Source of the DNA: Streptococcus plurextorum DSM 22810
GTDB taxonomy: Bacteria; Bacillota; Bacilli; Lactobacillales; Streptococcaceae
Direction of reading: 5' to 3'
Assembly (NCBI RefSeq): GCF_000423745.1
Contig: NZ_AUIO01000008.1
Span: 27,468-91,467, forward strand
DNA length: 64,000 bases
The notes beneath the pieces are model-generated. The model was given only the letters and a program-made list of their open reading frames with translations, was not told where the DNA came from and made no database searches. A program made the position numbers and the translations under genes. Of the stretch, positions 41,460-49,243 are shown one piece after another (positions within the stretch are counted from its first letter, which is position 1; each line of letters starts with the position of its first letter).

Positions 41460-41532
41460 TTCGATGTAAAAGGGATAATTCCTTTTCATTGCTGATTTCG
41501 ATATAAAAGGGATAATTTTCGATGTAAAAGGG
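41460..41532. repeat. Three direct repeats TTCGATRTAAAAGGG, possible IS21-type end
   Basis: Copies at 41460-41480, 41497-41517 (both with trailing ATAATT) and 41518-41532. Multiple terminal repeats of this kind are typical of IS21-family ends, but no transposase is present, so at most a solo end remains. A hairpin CTCAGGGAGC/GCTCTCTGAG follows at 41581-41608. The remaining stretch to 41840 shows no gene I can support. Confidence 0.45.
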
Positions 41533-41844
41533 CAGGCGAGGATCTGTCAGACGTCTTGGATCAAATACTTAGATACCATTCTCAGGGAGCTATAAGAGGC
41601 TCTCTGAGCGTTACAGATAGCTATCAAATCGTGAGTGGTAAAAATAGTTCTATCACGTATAATAGATACATGTTTTCAGAAGAAAAATCATAAAAAACGA
41701 ACAAATAGAGAAATTTCTCAGTTTTGCTTTATGGTTAAGTTGTAAAAGGTAACCGAAATCCCTTGTGCCAGTAGGGAATAGGAAATTTTGTATGTTTCTA
41801 GAAAATTATTCTTTTTCGGAAAAATGTCTAAAATAGTCGTTCCT

Positions 41845-41873
41845 TTGTTTTTTGTTATACATTGTGTTATACT
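41845..41873 (+). promoter_or_regulatory. Antitoxin promoter with direct repeat operator
   Basis: TTGTTT (41845-41850), 17-bp spacer, TATACT (41868-41873). TGTTATAC occurs twice (41853-41860, 41865-41872), overlapping the -10, and is likely bound by the RelB-type protein. Confidence 0.55.
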
Positions 41874-41901
41874 TGCCACATATACAACAAAGGAGTACAA
41901 A

Positions 41902-42189
41902 ATGGCAACTTTAACAAGAGATAGACAGTATAATTTCAGAGTAAACGCTGAAATGCTAGAGCAAGCAAAGTCAGTTTTAGAATCAAAAGATATTTCAGTC
42001 TCTGACGCTCTAAATTTGTTTTTGAAAAATGTAGCAGTAACTCAACAAGTTGATCTTAAAACTGATGACGAACTTGAAAAAGAGCAGCTTTTTAAACAAC
42101 TACAGGCAGAGGTGCAAAATAGTATAGATGAAATGAACGCAGGTACCTACTACACAGAAGAAGAGTTGAGGGCCAGCCTTGGAATCTAA
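41902..42189 (+). CDS. RelB/DinJ-family antitoxin
   Basis: 95 residues. The ribbon-helix-helix N-terminus (YNFRVNAEMLEQAKSVLESK, then ISVSDALNLFLKNVA) is typical of RelB/DinJ, followed by an acidic toxin-wrapping tail. ATG 41902 with AAAGGAG. Overlaps the toxin frame by 11 nt. It appears intact while its toxin is not, so it could now act only as a repressor or as an anti-toxin against related modules. Confidence 0.85.
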   Translation: MATLTRDRQYNFRVNAEMLEQAKSVLESKDISVSDALNLFLKNVAVTQQVDLKTDDELEKEQLFKQLQAEVQNSIDEMNAGTYYTEEELRASLGI

Positions 42190-42518
42190 AACATATAAAA
42201 TCAACTACTCAAAACAAGTTCAGGAAACACTTAGAAAAACAAAAAGTTACATTGAAGATCTATCTAAATCTAGCGAAATAGCGAGCAAGAAAATTGCTGA
42301 AATCGTTGATAGTCTAGATATTCTGAAAATTTTTCCTGAGGCCGGATTTGATGCGTATGAAAAATATCAAAAGGTTATCGTTGAAGGTCAAGTTACACGT
42401 GGTACGTGGTATTAATAATTCGACAAAGTCAATTTTATTTTTTGGTGACCAAGTGGGAAGTATTCCTTATTCACGCTATAAGAAAAAAGAATTACTTGCA
42501 CTTTGGAAACAAATATAG
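42179..42518 (+). pseudogene. RelE/ParE-family toxin, frameshifted by a 7-bp tandem duplication
   Basis: Reads from TTG 42179 as a RelE/ParE-like protein (KINYSKQVQETLRKTKSYIE) and stops at 42415 after 78 codons. The heptamer CGTGGTA occurs twice in tandem (42398-42411). Removing one copy restores the frame through INNSTKSILFFGDQVG to a stop at 42518, giving a normal 110-residue toxin. The lost part holds the C-terminal strands with the YSRYKKK catalytic/closing region, so the product should be inactive. Reversion by slippage is possible. Confidence 0.85.
42398..42411 (+). repeat. 7-bp tandem duplication (CGTGGTA x2) inside the toxin gene
   Basis: The exact lesion that frameshifts the toxin. 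Confidence 0.9.
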
Positions 42519-42526
42519 GAGATTTT

Positions 42527-43264
42527 ATGTTAAATATTTTTATTTTAGAGGATGATTTTCTCCAGCAGTCTCGATTGGAGAAAGCCGTATTATCGTGTGT
42601 CGAATCAACAGCAGTAAAATATAAAACATTAGAAGTTTTTGGGAAACCTAATCAATTATTGGATGCTATTCAGGAAACAGGGAATCATCAATTTTTCTTT
42701 TTGGATATCGAGATAAAAGGTGAGGAGAAGAAGGGGATGGAGATTGCACGTGAGATTCGTGAACGTGATCCTTATGCTGTTATTGTATTTGTGACAACTC
42801 ACTCTGAATTTATGCCAGTGACTTATCGTTATCGCGTATCAGCTTTGGATTTTATTGATAAAGGGTTATCAAATGCTGAGTTTCACAAGGCTGTTTCAGA
42901 TGTTTTGGTACATGCTTTTGAAAATATTGATCATACAGTAGCTGAAAATTCATTTGTTTATAAGACAGAAAATGCTCACGTTCAAGTTCCATTTAGCGAT
43001 ATTTTATATTTTGAAACGTCTACAACAATCCATAAAGTAATATTAAAAACTAAAACAGGCCAACAAGAGTTTTATGGTCAGATTTCAGATATTGCAAAGG
43101 AAGATGAACGTCTATTTCATGCGCATAGAGCTTTTGTTGTAAACCCAGCGAATGTTACAAGGATAGATCGAACAAATCATATTATTTATTTTGAAAATGG
43201 AGATTCATGCTTAGTGTCAAGATTAAAGCAAAAGGAGTTAGTGAATTTGGTGGAGAATAAGTAA
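42527..43264 (+). CDS. LytTR response regulator, ComE/BlpR type
   Basis: 245 residues. Receiver domain with acidic pocket EDD (8-10), phospho-acceptor D60 (FFLDIEIKG) and the conserved Lys in ALDFIDKG. LytTR DNA-binding domain from about 145 (VQVPFSDILYFETS ... FHAHRAFVVNPANVTRID). ATG 42527 with TAGGAG formed by the end of the toxin gene. It should bind the paired repeats upstream of the bacteriocin operon. AT-richer than flanking housekeeping genes. ComE and BlpR cannot be told apart by eye. Confidence 0.88.
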   Translation: MLNIFILEDDFLQQSRLEKAVLSCVESTAVKYKTLEVFGKPNQLLDAIQETGNHQFFFLDIEIKGEEKKGMEIAREIRERDPYAVIVFVTTHSEFMPVTYRYRVSALDFIDKGLSNAEFHKAVSDVLVHAFENIDHTVAENSFVYKTENAHVQVPFSDILYFETSTTIHKVILKTKTGQQEFYGQISDIAKEDERLFHAHRAFVVNPANVTRIDRTNHIIYFENGDSCLVSRLKQKELVNLVENK

Positions 43265-43265
43265 C

Positions 43266-44609
43266 ATGGTATATTTTTCTCCTATTGAGGATATTATTTT
43301 CTTTTTAGATATGTTAATCCGCCTGATGATTTTTGAACAAATTAGTGGATTGGAACTATCTGTAAAAAAGAAATTCATAATATCATTCATTTTAACAATC
43401 ATTCTCTATATATTATTTGGTGGTAGATTTTATTATCTTTTAGAACCTTTAGCTCTGATAATGGTGATTCCATTTTTTAAAACAAAGTGGAATATGATGC
43501 AAAGGATATTTTATGGCTTACTTCCAATGATTATTGGAGATATGTTTCAACGAATAATAGGCCTTTATATAAGATTTTTATTGGATATAAGCATTAGTGA
43601 TTTCAATAATAGTATTCTATTTAGTTTAATTCTCACTTTATTATTAATTCCATTTTACACTTATTTTTTTAAAGGATTAAGAATTGAATCTAAGTATCTT
43701 CAGGTAGATACTGAAGATAGAGAATTATCACCAATTTTTTGGGGACTTAATATTCTTTTTATTACTTATTTTGTGTTAATACGTGGTAATTTAATATTAG
43801 AGATTGCAATAGAGAGTGGATTGATTAATATTAATTGGGATACTTATTTTATTAGAACGAACATTCTATTAATTTATTTTGTCTTATTTACCATTGGATT
43901 ATTATATTTGAATTATATTGAAAAAGATAAAAAAGATAGAGAACTTCAGGATTTAAAAGATCGACAAGTAGCAGATTTGTCTCAATATAGCAACCACGTT
44001 GAATCTTTATATCGAGAAATTCGAAGCTTTAGGCATGATTATACCAATATCTTGGTTAGTTTAAGTGAGGCTATTGAAAATGAGGATATCAGCCTTATTA
44101 GAAGTATTTATAATTCTGTTATTGCGGATTCAGATAAAAAATTTTATAAGGGAAAATATGACATTGCTAGGTTGTCCAATCTTCAAAATCCTGCCATGAA
44201 GAGTCTTTTATCTGCTAAAATGATTGAAGCCCAACAAAAGGGAATAGATATATCGGTTGAAATTGATGATGTAATTGATACTCCTGATATGGAATTGATT
44301 GATTTTATTACTATGATTTCTATTTTAATGGATAATGCCATAGAGGCTGCAGAGAGATGTCAGGATGCTAGCATTATATTTGCTTATTTTCAAGATCAAC
44401 AACGAAAAATTCTATTGATCGAAAATACAACGCTTGAGGAAAAGGTTAATATTGATGTTATCTATCAATATGGTTATTCTAGTAAAGGAGATAATCGTGG
44501 AATTGGTTTGGCAAATGTAAAAAATATTGTTAACAAGTATCCTAAAATCAGTTTATCAACCAATAGTCATCAGTATAGATTTTCTCAAGAATTTATTTTT
44601 ATTGAATAA
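43266..44609 (+). CDS. Peptide-sensing histidine kinase, ComD/BlpH (AgrC) type
   Basis: 447 residues. Six or seven N-terminal helices (about 5-215) form the pheromone receptor. A coiled linker leads to the GHKL kinase: H257 in SFRHDYTN, N357 in LMDNAIEAAE, and the G-box RGIGLANV near 411. One base after the regulator gene. Very AT-rich, suggesting acquisition. Its signal is probably the double-glycine peptide encoded convergently just downstream. Confidence 0.9.
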   Translation: MVYFSPIEDIIFFLDMLIRLMIFEQISGLELSVKKKFIISFILTIILYILFGGRFYYLLEPLALIMVIPFFKTKWNMMQRIFYGLLPMIIGDMFQRIIGLYIRFLLDISISDFNNSILFSLILTLLLIPFYTYFFKGLRIESKYLQVDTEDRELSPIFWGLNILFITYFVLIRGNLILEIAIESGLININWDTYFIRTNILLIYFVLFTIGLLYLNYIEKDKKDRELQDLKDRQVADLSQYSNHVESLYREIRSFRHDYTNILVSLSEAIENEDISLIRSIYNSVIADSDKKFYKGKYDIARLSNLQNPAMKSLLSAKMIEAQQKGIDISVEIDDVIDTPDMELIDFITMISILMDNAIEAAERCQDASIIFAYFQDQQRKILLIENTTLEEKVNIDVIYQYGYSSKGDNRGIGLANVKNIVNKYPKISLSTNSHQYRFSQEFIFIE

Positions 44610-44612
44610 AGT

Positions 44613-44642
44613 AGAAAAGGTTAGTTATAACTAACCTTTTCT
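44613..44642. terminator. Bidirectional terminator shared by kinase and pheromone genes
   Basis: A 30-bp perfect palindrome, AGAAAAGGTTAGTT and its complement; it includes the stop codon of the minus-strand peptide frame. Confidence 0.8.
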
Positions 44643-44750
44643 CTGTCTTGTAGGGGTTTTAGGACTAAATAGATTATCAAAAAACGAAAATCCATCTCCT
44701 CCAGTAATTTGTTTAAGCTCGTTAGTTGGAATTAAAGATTGTTTATAGAT
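44631..44750 (-). CDS. CSP/GSP-like double-glycine pheromone frame, no canonical start codon
   Basis: Minus-strand frame of 39 codons after an in-frame TAA. The leader YKQSLIPTNELKQITGG fits the ELxxIxGG processing consensus exactly (E-8, L-7, I-4, G-2, G-1). The predicted mature peptide DGFSFFDNLFSPKTPTRQRKG-like 21-mer is given here only by its ends: starts DGFSFFDNLF, ends TRQRKG. It has an acidic N-terminus, aromatic patch and basic C-terminus, as in competence-stimulating peptides. No ATG, GTG or TTG and no clear RBS precede it. One lost G (ATGAAACAA to ATAAACAA) or a nonsense change would explain this. Position beside kinase and regulator matches comC/gsp. Confidence 0.55.
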   Translation of the reverse strand: MYKQSLIPTNELKQITGGDGFSFFDNLFSPKTPTRQRKG

Positions 44751-44815
44751 TTATTGTTCAGATAGGTCTATTTTTCTATGTAAAAATAGCAGAAATTTTA
44801 TCATTTTCAATAAAA

Positions 44816-44852
44816 AATGGTTATTCATTACTAAAAAATGACATTTCATTAC
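44816..44852. promoter_or_regulatory. ComE/BlpR-type box (copy 2) between pheromone and bacteriocin operon
   Basis: TTCATTAC occurs at 44824-44831 and 44845-44852, 21 bp apart, the two-turn spacing of ComE/BlpR direct repeats. A -10 (TATACT, 44882-44887) lies 30 bp downstream for the bacteriocin operon. A possible minus-strand -10 (TGATAAAAT, 44803-44795) would serve the pheromone. Confidence 0.65.
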
Positions 44853-44986
44853 TTCTTTGATAAAAAATGTAATCGTTATCGTATACTGTGTATGTAAACA
44901 AAACAACAACTAAAAATTAAGTAGAGCTGTTAAATAAAAAATATAGAGGAAATCTTTGCTATTTTAAAAAATTGGGAGAATAAATT

Positions 44987-45166
44987 ATGAAAGAGTTGCA
45001 TAATCATATTCCAGAGATCAGTATAGCTGCAATATCTTTACTGATACCTACATTATATGTATTGGATGATTTAGAAATTATCTCATTTGATTTTCCAATT
45101 AATCCTCTAGTAGCTTCGTCGCTATGTCTAATAGCATTATTGTGGGTGTTAACTTTAAAAGAATAA
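44987..45166 (+). CDS. Small membrane protein (59 aa), possible immunity protein
   Basis: Begins MKELHNHIPEISIAAISLL. Two hydrophobic helices (about 11-28 and 40-57) with LDDLEI between. RBS GGGAG. First gene of the operon driven from the ComE/BlpR-type box; the bacteriocin follows 21 bp later. Small two-helix proteins beside bacteriocins are often immunity factors; no sequence family recognised. Confidence 0.6.
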   Translation: MKELHNHIPEISIAAISLLIPTLYVLDDLEIISFDFPINPLVASSLCLIALLWVLTLKE

Positions 45167-45187
45167 AATATATGGAGGAATATTAGA

Positions 45188-45361
45188 ATGAAACATTTTA
45201 CTCAACTTAACTCAGAAGAACTAGTAGCTATTAATGGAGGAGTTGTCATTGGAATAGCAGCTGCAACCTTAATCACTACTGTTGTGGGAGGATCATTTAC
45301 TGCCGGCTATGTTTTTGGAAAAGATTTGGCTAATGGAAATCGTCGTAGAGCAGGTAAGTAG
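45188..45361 (+). CDS. Double-glycine class II bacteriocin-like peptide
   Basis: 57 residues. An 18-residue leader MKHFTQLNSEELVAINGG ends in GG with E-8/L-7/I-4 in place. The mature 39-mer starts VVIGIAAATLITTVVGG, carries the GxxxG motif GYVFG typical of two-peptide (IIb) bacteriocins, and ends in a basic tail NGNRRRAGK. RBS GGAGGA. No partner peptide, ABC exporter or peptidase gene lies in the window, so processing must use machinery elsewhere (ComAB or BlpAB type). Confidence 0.85.
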   Translation: MKHFTQLNSEELVAINGGVVIGIAAATLITTVVGGSFTAGYVFGKDLANGNRRRAGK

Positions 45362-45385
45362 GGAAATTGAAAAATTTATACATAT

Positions 45386-45410
45386 AAAAAAGCTGTATAA
45401 CAGCTTTTTT
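45386..45410 (+). terminator. Terminator of the bacteriocin operon
   Basis: AAAAAAGCTGT, ATA, ACAGCTTTTTT. A further short hairpin with a T run (ACAGG/CCTGT, 45510-45528) follows. Confidence 0.85.
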
Positions 45411-45609
45411 GTTTTCCTTGATTTTTATCATAACGAATTGTTCAATAGATCAACCTTACTTTACGATTCGTTATTTTGGGAAATTTTTTAATTAGTTTAT
45501 GACTAACAGACAGGCGGTCCTGTTTTTTACTCTTTAATTTTATAAAGCGATTATTTGGTGCCTATCCTAATCAGAGATGATTTTCAAGCTGTCGTTCGTA
45601 TTACTTTTT

Positions 45610-45618
45610 GCTATAATA
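45610..45618 (+). promoter_or_regulatory. Extended -10 promoter (TGCTATAAT) upstream of cinA
   Basis: A vegetative-type promoter 35 bp before the cinA start, just upstream of the cin-box. Confidence 0.55.
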
Positions 45619-45628
45619 GCTTCATACT

Positions 45629-45636
45629 ACGAATAG
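45629..45636 (+). promoter_or_regulatory. ComX (SigX) cin-box TACGAATA
   Basis: Exact 8-bp combox 17 bp before the cinA start. This site marks late competence genes in streptococci and normally drives cinA-recA. Confidence 0.85.
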
Positions 45637-45652
45637 TCAAGTAGGAGGTTTT

Positions 45653-46313
45653 ATGAAGGCTGAAATCATTGCAGTAGGAACGGAGATTTTGACAGGCCAG
45701 ATTGTTAACACCAATGCTCAATTTCTATCGGAGAAAATGGCCGAGCTGGGAATTGATGTGTACTTTCAGACGGCAGTGGGGGATAATGAAGAGCGCCTCT
45801 TGTCTGTTCTTGAGATTGCTGAAAAACGAAGCGATTTAGTGATTTTGTGTGGCTCTCTTAAAGGACCAAGCAAAAACCCTGACAGCTGCAGAAAGTTTAA
45901 CAGCAGGGTTGTTTCAGTCGAGCATTGCTGATATAGCAGGTGCGTCCCAGGTCTTTAAAGGCGGTTATGTGACTTATAGTTTACAACAAAAAGCTGCGAT
46001 GCTTGAGATTTCAGAAGAAGATTTGCGACATTACGGTGTGGTTTCTAGCTTTACAGCTGAAAAAATGGCAGAGCAAGCAAGACGCCTTGTCGACAGTGAT
46101 CTTGCCATATCTTTGACAGGAGTAGCAGGTCCAGATGAGTTAGAAGGTCAACCTGTGGGGACGGTCTTTATCGGTTTGGCGACTAAAAAGGGTGTGGTCA
46201 GCCGTCAGATTAGAATCGGTGGACGGAGTCGAGCAGACGTTCGTTATATTGCAACACTTCATGCCTTTCATCTTGTGCGTCAGGCTTTATTATCTGACGA
46301 GAATTTTGTATAA
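45653..46313 (+). pseudogene. cinA: cinA with a large internal, frame-shifting deletion
   Basis: Reads normally for about 66 codons ([20 protein letters not shown] through DLVILCG), the start of the MoCF-like domain, then changes frame at about 45850. The C-terminal nicotinamide-nucleotide amidase-type domain follows intact in the +1 frame ([17 protein letters not shown] ... [19 protein letters not shown]) to a stop at 46313. CinA proteins are about 420 residues, so roughly 200 codons are missing. The first frame ends at 45931. A GTG at 45849 could start the C-terminal domain alone, without an obvious RBS. Promoter, cin-box and RBS AGGAGG are intact. Confidence 0.9.
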
Positions 46314-46344
46314 TAGAGAGAATATTTAAAAAGAGGTATAGACA

Positions 46345-47496
46345 TTGGCTAAGAAAACCAAAAAAACAGAAGAAATCACTAAAAAGTTTGGTGATGAGCG
46401 CAGAAAAGCGCTTGAAGAAGCTTTGAAAGGCATCGAAAAAGACTTTGGTAAGGGTGCCGTTATGAAATTGGGTGAGCGTGCAGAGCAGAAAGTTCAAGTG
46501 ATGAGTTCGGGTTCTCTGGCGCTTGACATTGCACTTGGTGCAGGTGGCTATCCGAAAGGACGGATTATCGAGATTTATGGTCCAGAGTCATCTGGTAAGA
46601 CGACGGTTGCCCTTCATGCGGTTGCTCAAGCACAAAAAGAAGGCGGTGTTGCAGCCTTTATCGATGCCGAACACGCTCTTGATCCGGCATATGCTGCGGC
46701 GCTAGGGGTCGACATTGATGAGCTTCTTCTATCTCAGCCAGACTCTGGTGAACAAGGTCTTGAAATTGCAGGTAAATTGATTGATTCAGGTGCCGTTGAT
46801 TTGGTCGTGATTGACTCGGTAGCAGCACTTGTGCCTCGTGCAGAGATTGATGGAGACATCGGAGATAGCCACGTTGGCTTGCAGGCACGTATGATGAGCC
46901 AAGCTATGCGTAAACTAGGGGCTTCTATCAATAAAACCAAGACCATTGCCATCTTCATTAACCAGTTGCGTGAAAAAGTAGGTGTCATGTTTGGTAATCC
47001 AGAAACAACACCAGGTGGACGAGCGCTAAAATTTTATGCCTCAGTTCGCCTAGATGTTCGAGGAAGCACGCAAATCAAAGGAACCGGTGATCAGAGAGAC
47101 CAGAGCATCGGTAAGGAAACCAAAATCAAGGTTGTTAAAAACAAAGTGGCGCCACCTTTCCAAGTGGCAGACGTGGAAATCATGTATGGCGAAGGCATTT
47201 CCCGCACAGGAGAGTTGCTCAAAATCGCTTCTGACCTTGACATCATTAAAAAATCAGGTGCTTGGTTCTCTTATAACGATGAAAAAATTGGTCAAGGCTC
47301 TGAAAATGCTAAGAAATTCTTGGCTGAAAATCCAGAGATTTTTGACGACATTGACCGTAAGGTGCGTTTGCATTATGGTCTTATAGAGGCTGATGAGCAA
47401 GAGCAAGCAGCAAATCAAGAAAGCCTTCAAACGACAGCTTCTGAGGGAGAAGAATTGGTATTAGACCTCGAAGATGCTATCGAAATTGAAGAGTAA
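46345..47496 (+). CDS. recA: Recombinase RecA
   Basis: 383 residues from TTG 46345 (RBS AGAGG); the N-terminus [20 protein letters not shown] is the usual streptococcal one. Walker A GPESSGKT (79-86), Walker [29 protein letters not shown], acidic C-terminal tail. Central to homologous recombination, SOS and transformation. Separated by 31 bp from the cinA remnant, so the cin-box still lies in position to drive it. Confidence 0.97.
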   Translation: MAKKTKKTEEITKKFGDERRKALEEALKGIEKDFGKGAVMKLGERAEQKVQVMSSGSLALDIALGAGGYPKGRIIEIYGPESSGKTTVALHAVAQAQKEGGVAAFIDAEHALDPAYAAALGVDIDELLLSQPDSGEQGLEIAGKLIDSGAVDLVVIDSVAALVPRAEIDGDIGDSHVGLQARMMSQAMRKLGASINKTKTIAIFINQLREKVGVMFGNPETTPGGRALKFYASVRLDVRGSTQIKGTGDQRDQSIGKETKIKVVKNKVAPPFQVADVEIMYGEGISRTGELLKIASDLDIIKKSGAWFSYNDEKIGQGSENAKKFLAENPEIFDDIDRKVRLHYGLIEADEQEQAANQESLQTTASEGEELVLDLEDAIEIEE

Positions 47497-47612
47497 GCTA
47501 GGGGTTAAAGCTTGGTTCTGTATCGATATTTCATTTAAAATAGGTCTAAAGACCTATGAATTTACAAGGAAATATGATAGAATAATAGGTATCATGTGAA
47601 AGGAGACGGAAC

Positions 47613-48011
47613 ATGATTACTATTTATACAGTTTCAAGTTGCACAAGTTGCAAAAAAGCAAAAACCTGGCTCAATGCCCATAAATTGCCATATAAAGAGC
47701 AAAATTTAGGCAAAGAACCTTTAACTCGTGAAGAAATCTTAGACATTTTAACAAAAACAGAAGACGGTGTTGAGAGCATTATCTCTTCAAAAAATCGTTA
47801 TGCTAAAGCCCTTAAGTTTGATATCGAAGATTTGAGTGTCAATGAGGTCATTACCCTGATTCAGGAAAATCCTCGCATTTTGAAAAGCCCAATCCTCGTC
47901 GATGATAAGCGCCTACAGGTGGGCTATAAAGAAGATGACATTCGTACCTTCTTACCGCGGGCTATCCGAAATGTTGAAAATGCCCAAGCTCGTATGCGAG
48001 CTGCTTTATAA
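47613..48011 (+). CDS. spx: Spx-family transcriptional regulator
   Basis: 132 residues, ArsC-like fold with the redox CxxC pair C10/C13 (SSCTSCKKAK) and the RPI-like ILKSPILVDDKRLQVGY segment. Binds RNA polymerase alpha and controls disulfide-stress genes. RBS AAAGGAG. Standard position after recA. Streptococci carry two paralogues (SpxA1/A2); which one cannot be decided here. Confidence 0.92.
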   Translation: MITIYTVSSCTSCKKAKTWLNAHKLPYKEQNLGKEPLTREEILDILTKTEDGVESIISSKNRYAKALKFDIEDLSVNEVITLIQENPRILKSPILVDDKRLQVGYKEDDIRTFLPRAIRNVENAQARMRAAL

Positions 48012-48020
48012 GCGATTGAG

Positions 48021-48047
48021 ACCACTAGTGACATACTGGTGGTTTTA
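48021..48047 (+). terminator. Terminator after spx
   Basis: ACCACTAGT / ACTGGTGGT stem with one G-T pair, 5-base loop, then TTTAT. Confidence 0.7.
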
Positions 48048-48066
48048 TCGTTTGCAAAGTGAATGC

Positions 48067-48095
48067 TTGTGAAAATGTCAGGAATACGCTATAAT
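48067..48095 (+). promoter_or_regulatory. Promoter of the ireB operon
   Basis: TTGTGA (48067-48072), 17-bp spacer, TATAAT (48090-48095). Confidence 0.7.
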
Positions 48096-48129
48096 GAAGC
48101 TAGAACTGAGATAGAAAGAAGGTGTCTTT

Positions 48130-48399
48130 ATGGGATTTACAGAAGAAACTGTCCGCTTTAACCTCCATGATTTGAACCGAAAGGAAATCAGCGAGACATT
48201 GACAAGCGTGTACCGTTCTTTAGATGAAAAGGGCTATAACCCGATTAACCAAATCGTTGGTTACGTATTAAGCGGTGACCCTGCTTATGTCCCTCGCTAT
48301 AATGATGCCCGAAATCAGATTCGTAAGTATGAGCGAGACGAGATTGTCGAGGAGCTGGTGCGCTACTACCTCAAAGGAAATGGAATTGACCTCAAATGA
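48130..48399 (+). CDS. ireB: IreB-family regulatory phosphoprotein (DUF965)
   Basis: 89 residues, fully conserved family pattern: [49 protein letters not shown]. In enterococci IreB is a substrate of the PASTA kinase IreK and affects cephalosporin tolerance. The phosphorylatable N-terminal threonine (FTEET) is present. Overlaps ruvX by ATGA. Confidence 0.92.
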   Translation: MGFTEETVRFNLHDLNRKEISETLTSVYRSLDEKGYNPINQIVGYVLSGDPAYVPRYNDARNQIRKYERDEIVEELVRYYLKGNGIDLK

Positions 48400-48815
48400 G
48401 AATCATGGGATTGGACGTAGGATCAAAAACCTGTGGCGTTGCTATCAGTGACCCGCTTGGTTTTACGGCGCAAGGGCTTGAAATCATTAAGATTGATGAG
48501 GAGAAGGGCGAGTTTGGCTTTGAACGCCTAGGAGAGCTGGTCAAGGACTACCGAGTTGACAAATTTGTCGTCGGACTTCCTAAAAATATGAACAATACGG
48601 AAGGTCCTCGAGTTGAAGCTAGTAAGGCCTATGGTGAAAAAATAGCAGAGCTCTTTCAGCTACCTGTTGAATATCAGGATGAGCGTCTGACGACCGTTCA
48701 AGCGGAGCGTATGCTGGTCGAGCAAGCTGACATCAGCCGCGGTAAGCGCAAAAAGGTTATTGATAAGCTAGCCGCACAGCTCATTTTGCAAAACTATTTA
48801 GATAGACATTTTTAA
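48396..48815 (+). CDS. ruvX: Holliday junction resolvase-like RuvX/YqgF
   Basis: 139 residues, RNase H-like fold: [16 protein letters not shown] with the first catalytic Asp, [16 protein letters not shown], and [15 protein letters not shown]. Involved in pre-16S rRNA processing in other bacteria. Start overlaps the ireB stop. No anomalies. Confidence 0.93.
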   Translation: MRIMGLDVGSKTCGVAISDPLGFTAQGLEIIKIDEEKGEFGFERLGELVKDYRVDKFVVGLPKNMNNTEGPRVEASKAYGEKIAELFQLPVEYQDERLTTVQAERMLVEQADISRGKRKKVIDKLAAQLILQNYLDRHF

Positions 48816-48852
48816 TGGTATAGGGGAATGCCCTACTAGAAAAGGAGACATC

Positions 48853-49158
48853 ATGTCACATAATCACAACCACGATGATGTTGAATTGATCACTCTTGTA
48901 GATGACCAAGGCAACGAAACACTTTTTGAAATCTTGATGACCATTGATGGTCGTGAAGAATTTGGTAAGAATTACGTTCTTTTGGTGCCACATGGTGCAG
49001 AAGAAGATGCAGATGGCGAGATTGAAATCCAAGCCTACTCATTCACCGAAAATGAAGATGGGACAGAAGGAGACCTTCAACCAATTCCAGAAGACTCAGA
49101 TGCAGAATGGGATATGATTGAAGAAGTTTTCAATAGCTTCATCGACGAGAATGACTAG
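48853..49158 (+). CDS. DUF1292 family protein
   Basis: 101 residues, very acidic, His-rich start [15 protein letters not shown], then [20 protein letters not shown] and a DEND end. The gene trio ireB-ruvX-DUF1292 is conserved across Firmicutes. RBS AAAGGAG. Function unknown. Confidence 0.9.
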   Translation: MSHNHNHDDVELITLVDDQGNETLFEILMTIDGREEFGKNYVLLVPHGAEEDADGEIEIQAYSFTENEDGTEGDLQPIPEDSDAEWDMIEEVFNSFIDEND

Positions 49159-49163
49159 TACTT

Positions 49164-49186
49164 AAGCCCCTGATAGGGGCTTTTAT
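49164..49186 (+). terminator. Terminator after the DUF1292 gene
   Basis: AAGCCCC, TGATA, GGGGCTT then TTATT. Confidence 0.85.
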
Positions 49187-49219
49187 TATGCTTTCAAAGA
49201 TTTTTCGAGATATTCGAAT

Positions 49220-49239
49220 AACCTCTATGAAAGGAGGTT
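49220..49239 (+). promoter_or_regulatory. Hairpin covering the Shine-Dalgarno of the 38-aa ORF
   Basis: AACCTC (49220-49225) pairs with GAGGTT (49234-49239), which contains the anti-16S core of AAAGGAGGT. Confidence 0.45.
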
Positions 49240-49243
49240 ATTG

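Noticed and set aside
41425..41508. Short frame MLILLFFWDLYNF across the IS21-like repeats
   Set aside because: No RBS, it runs through the direct repeats, and it shows no recognisable family.
41788..41901. Upstream extension of the antitoxin from ATG 41788
   Set aside because: The extension covers the promoter and operator repeats; AAAGGAG supports ATG 41902.
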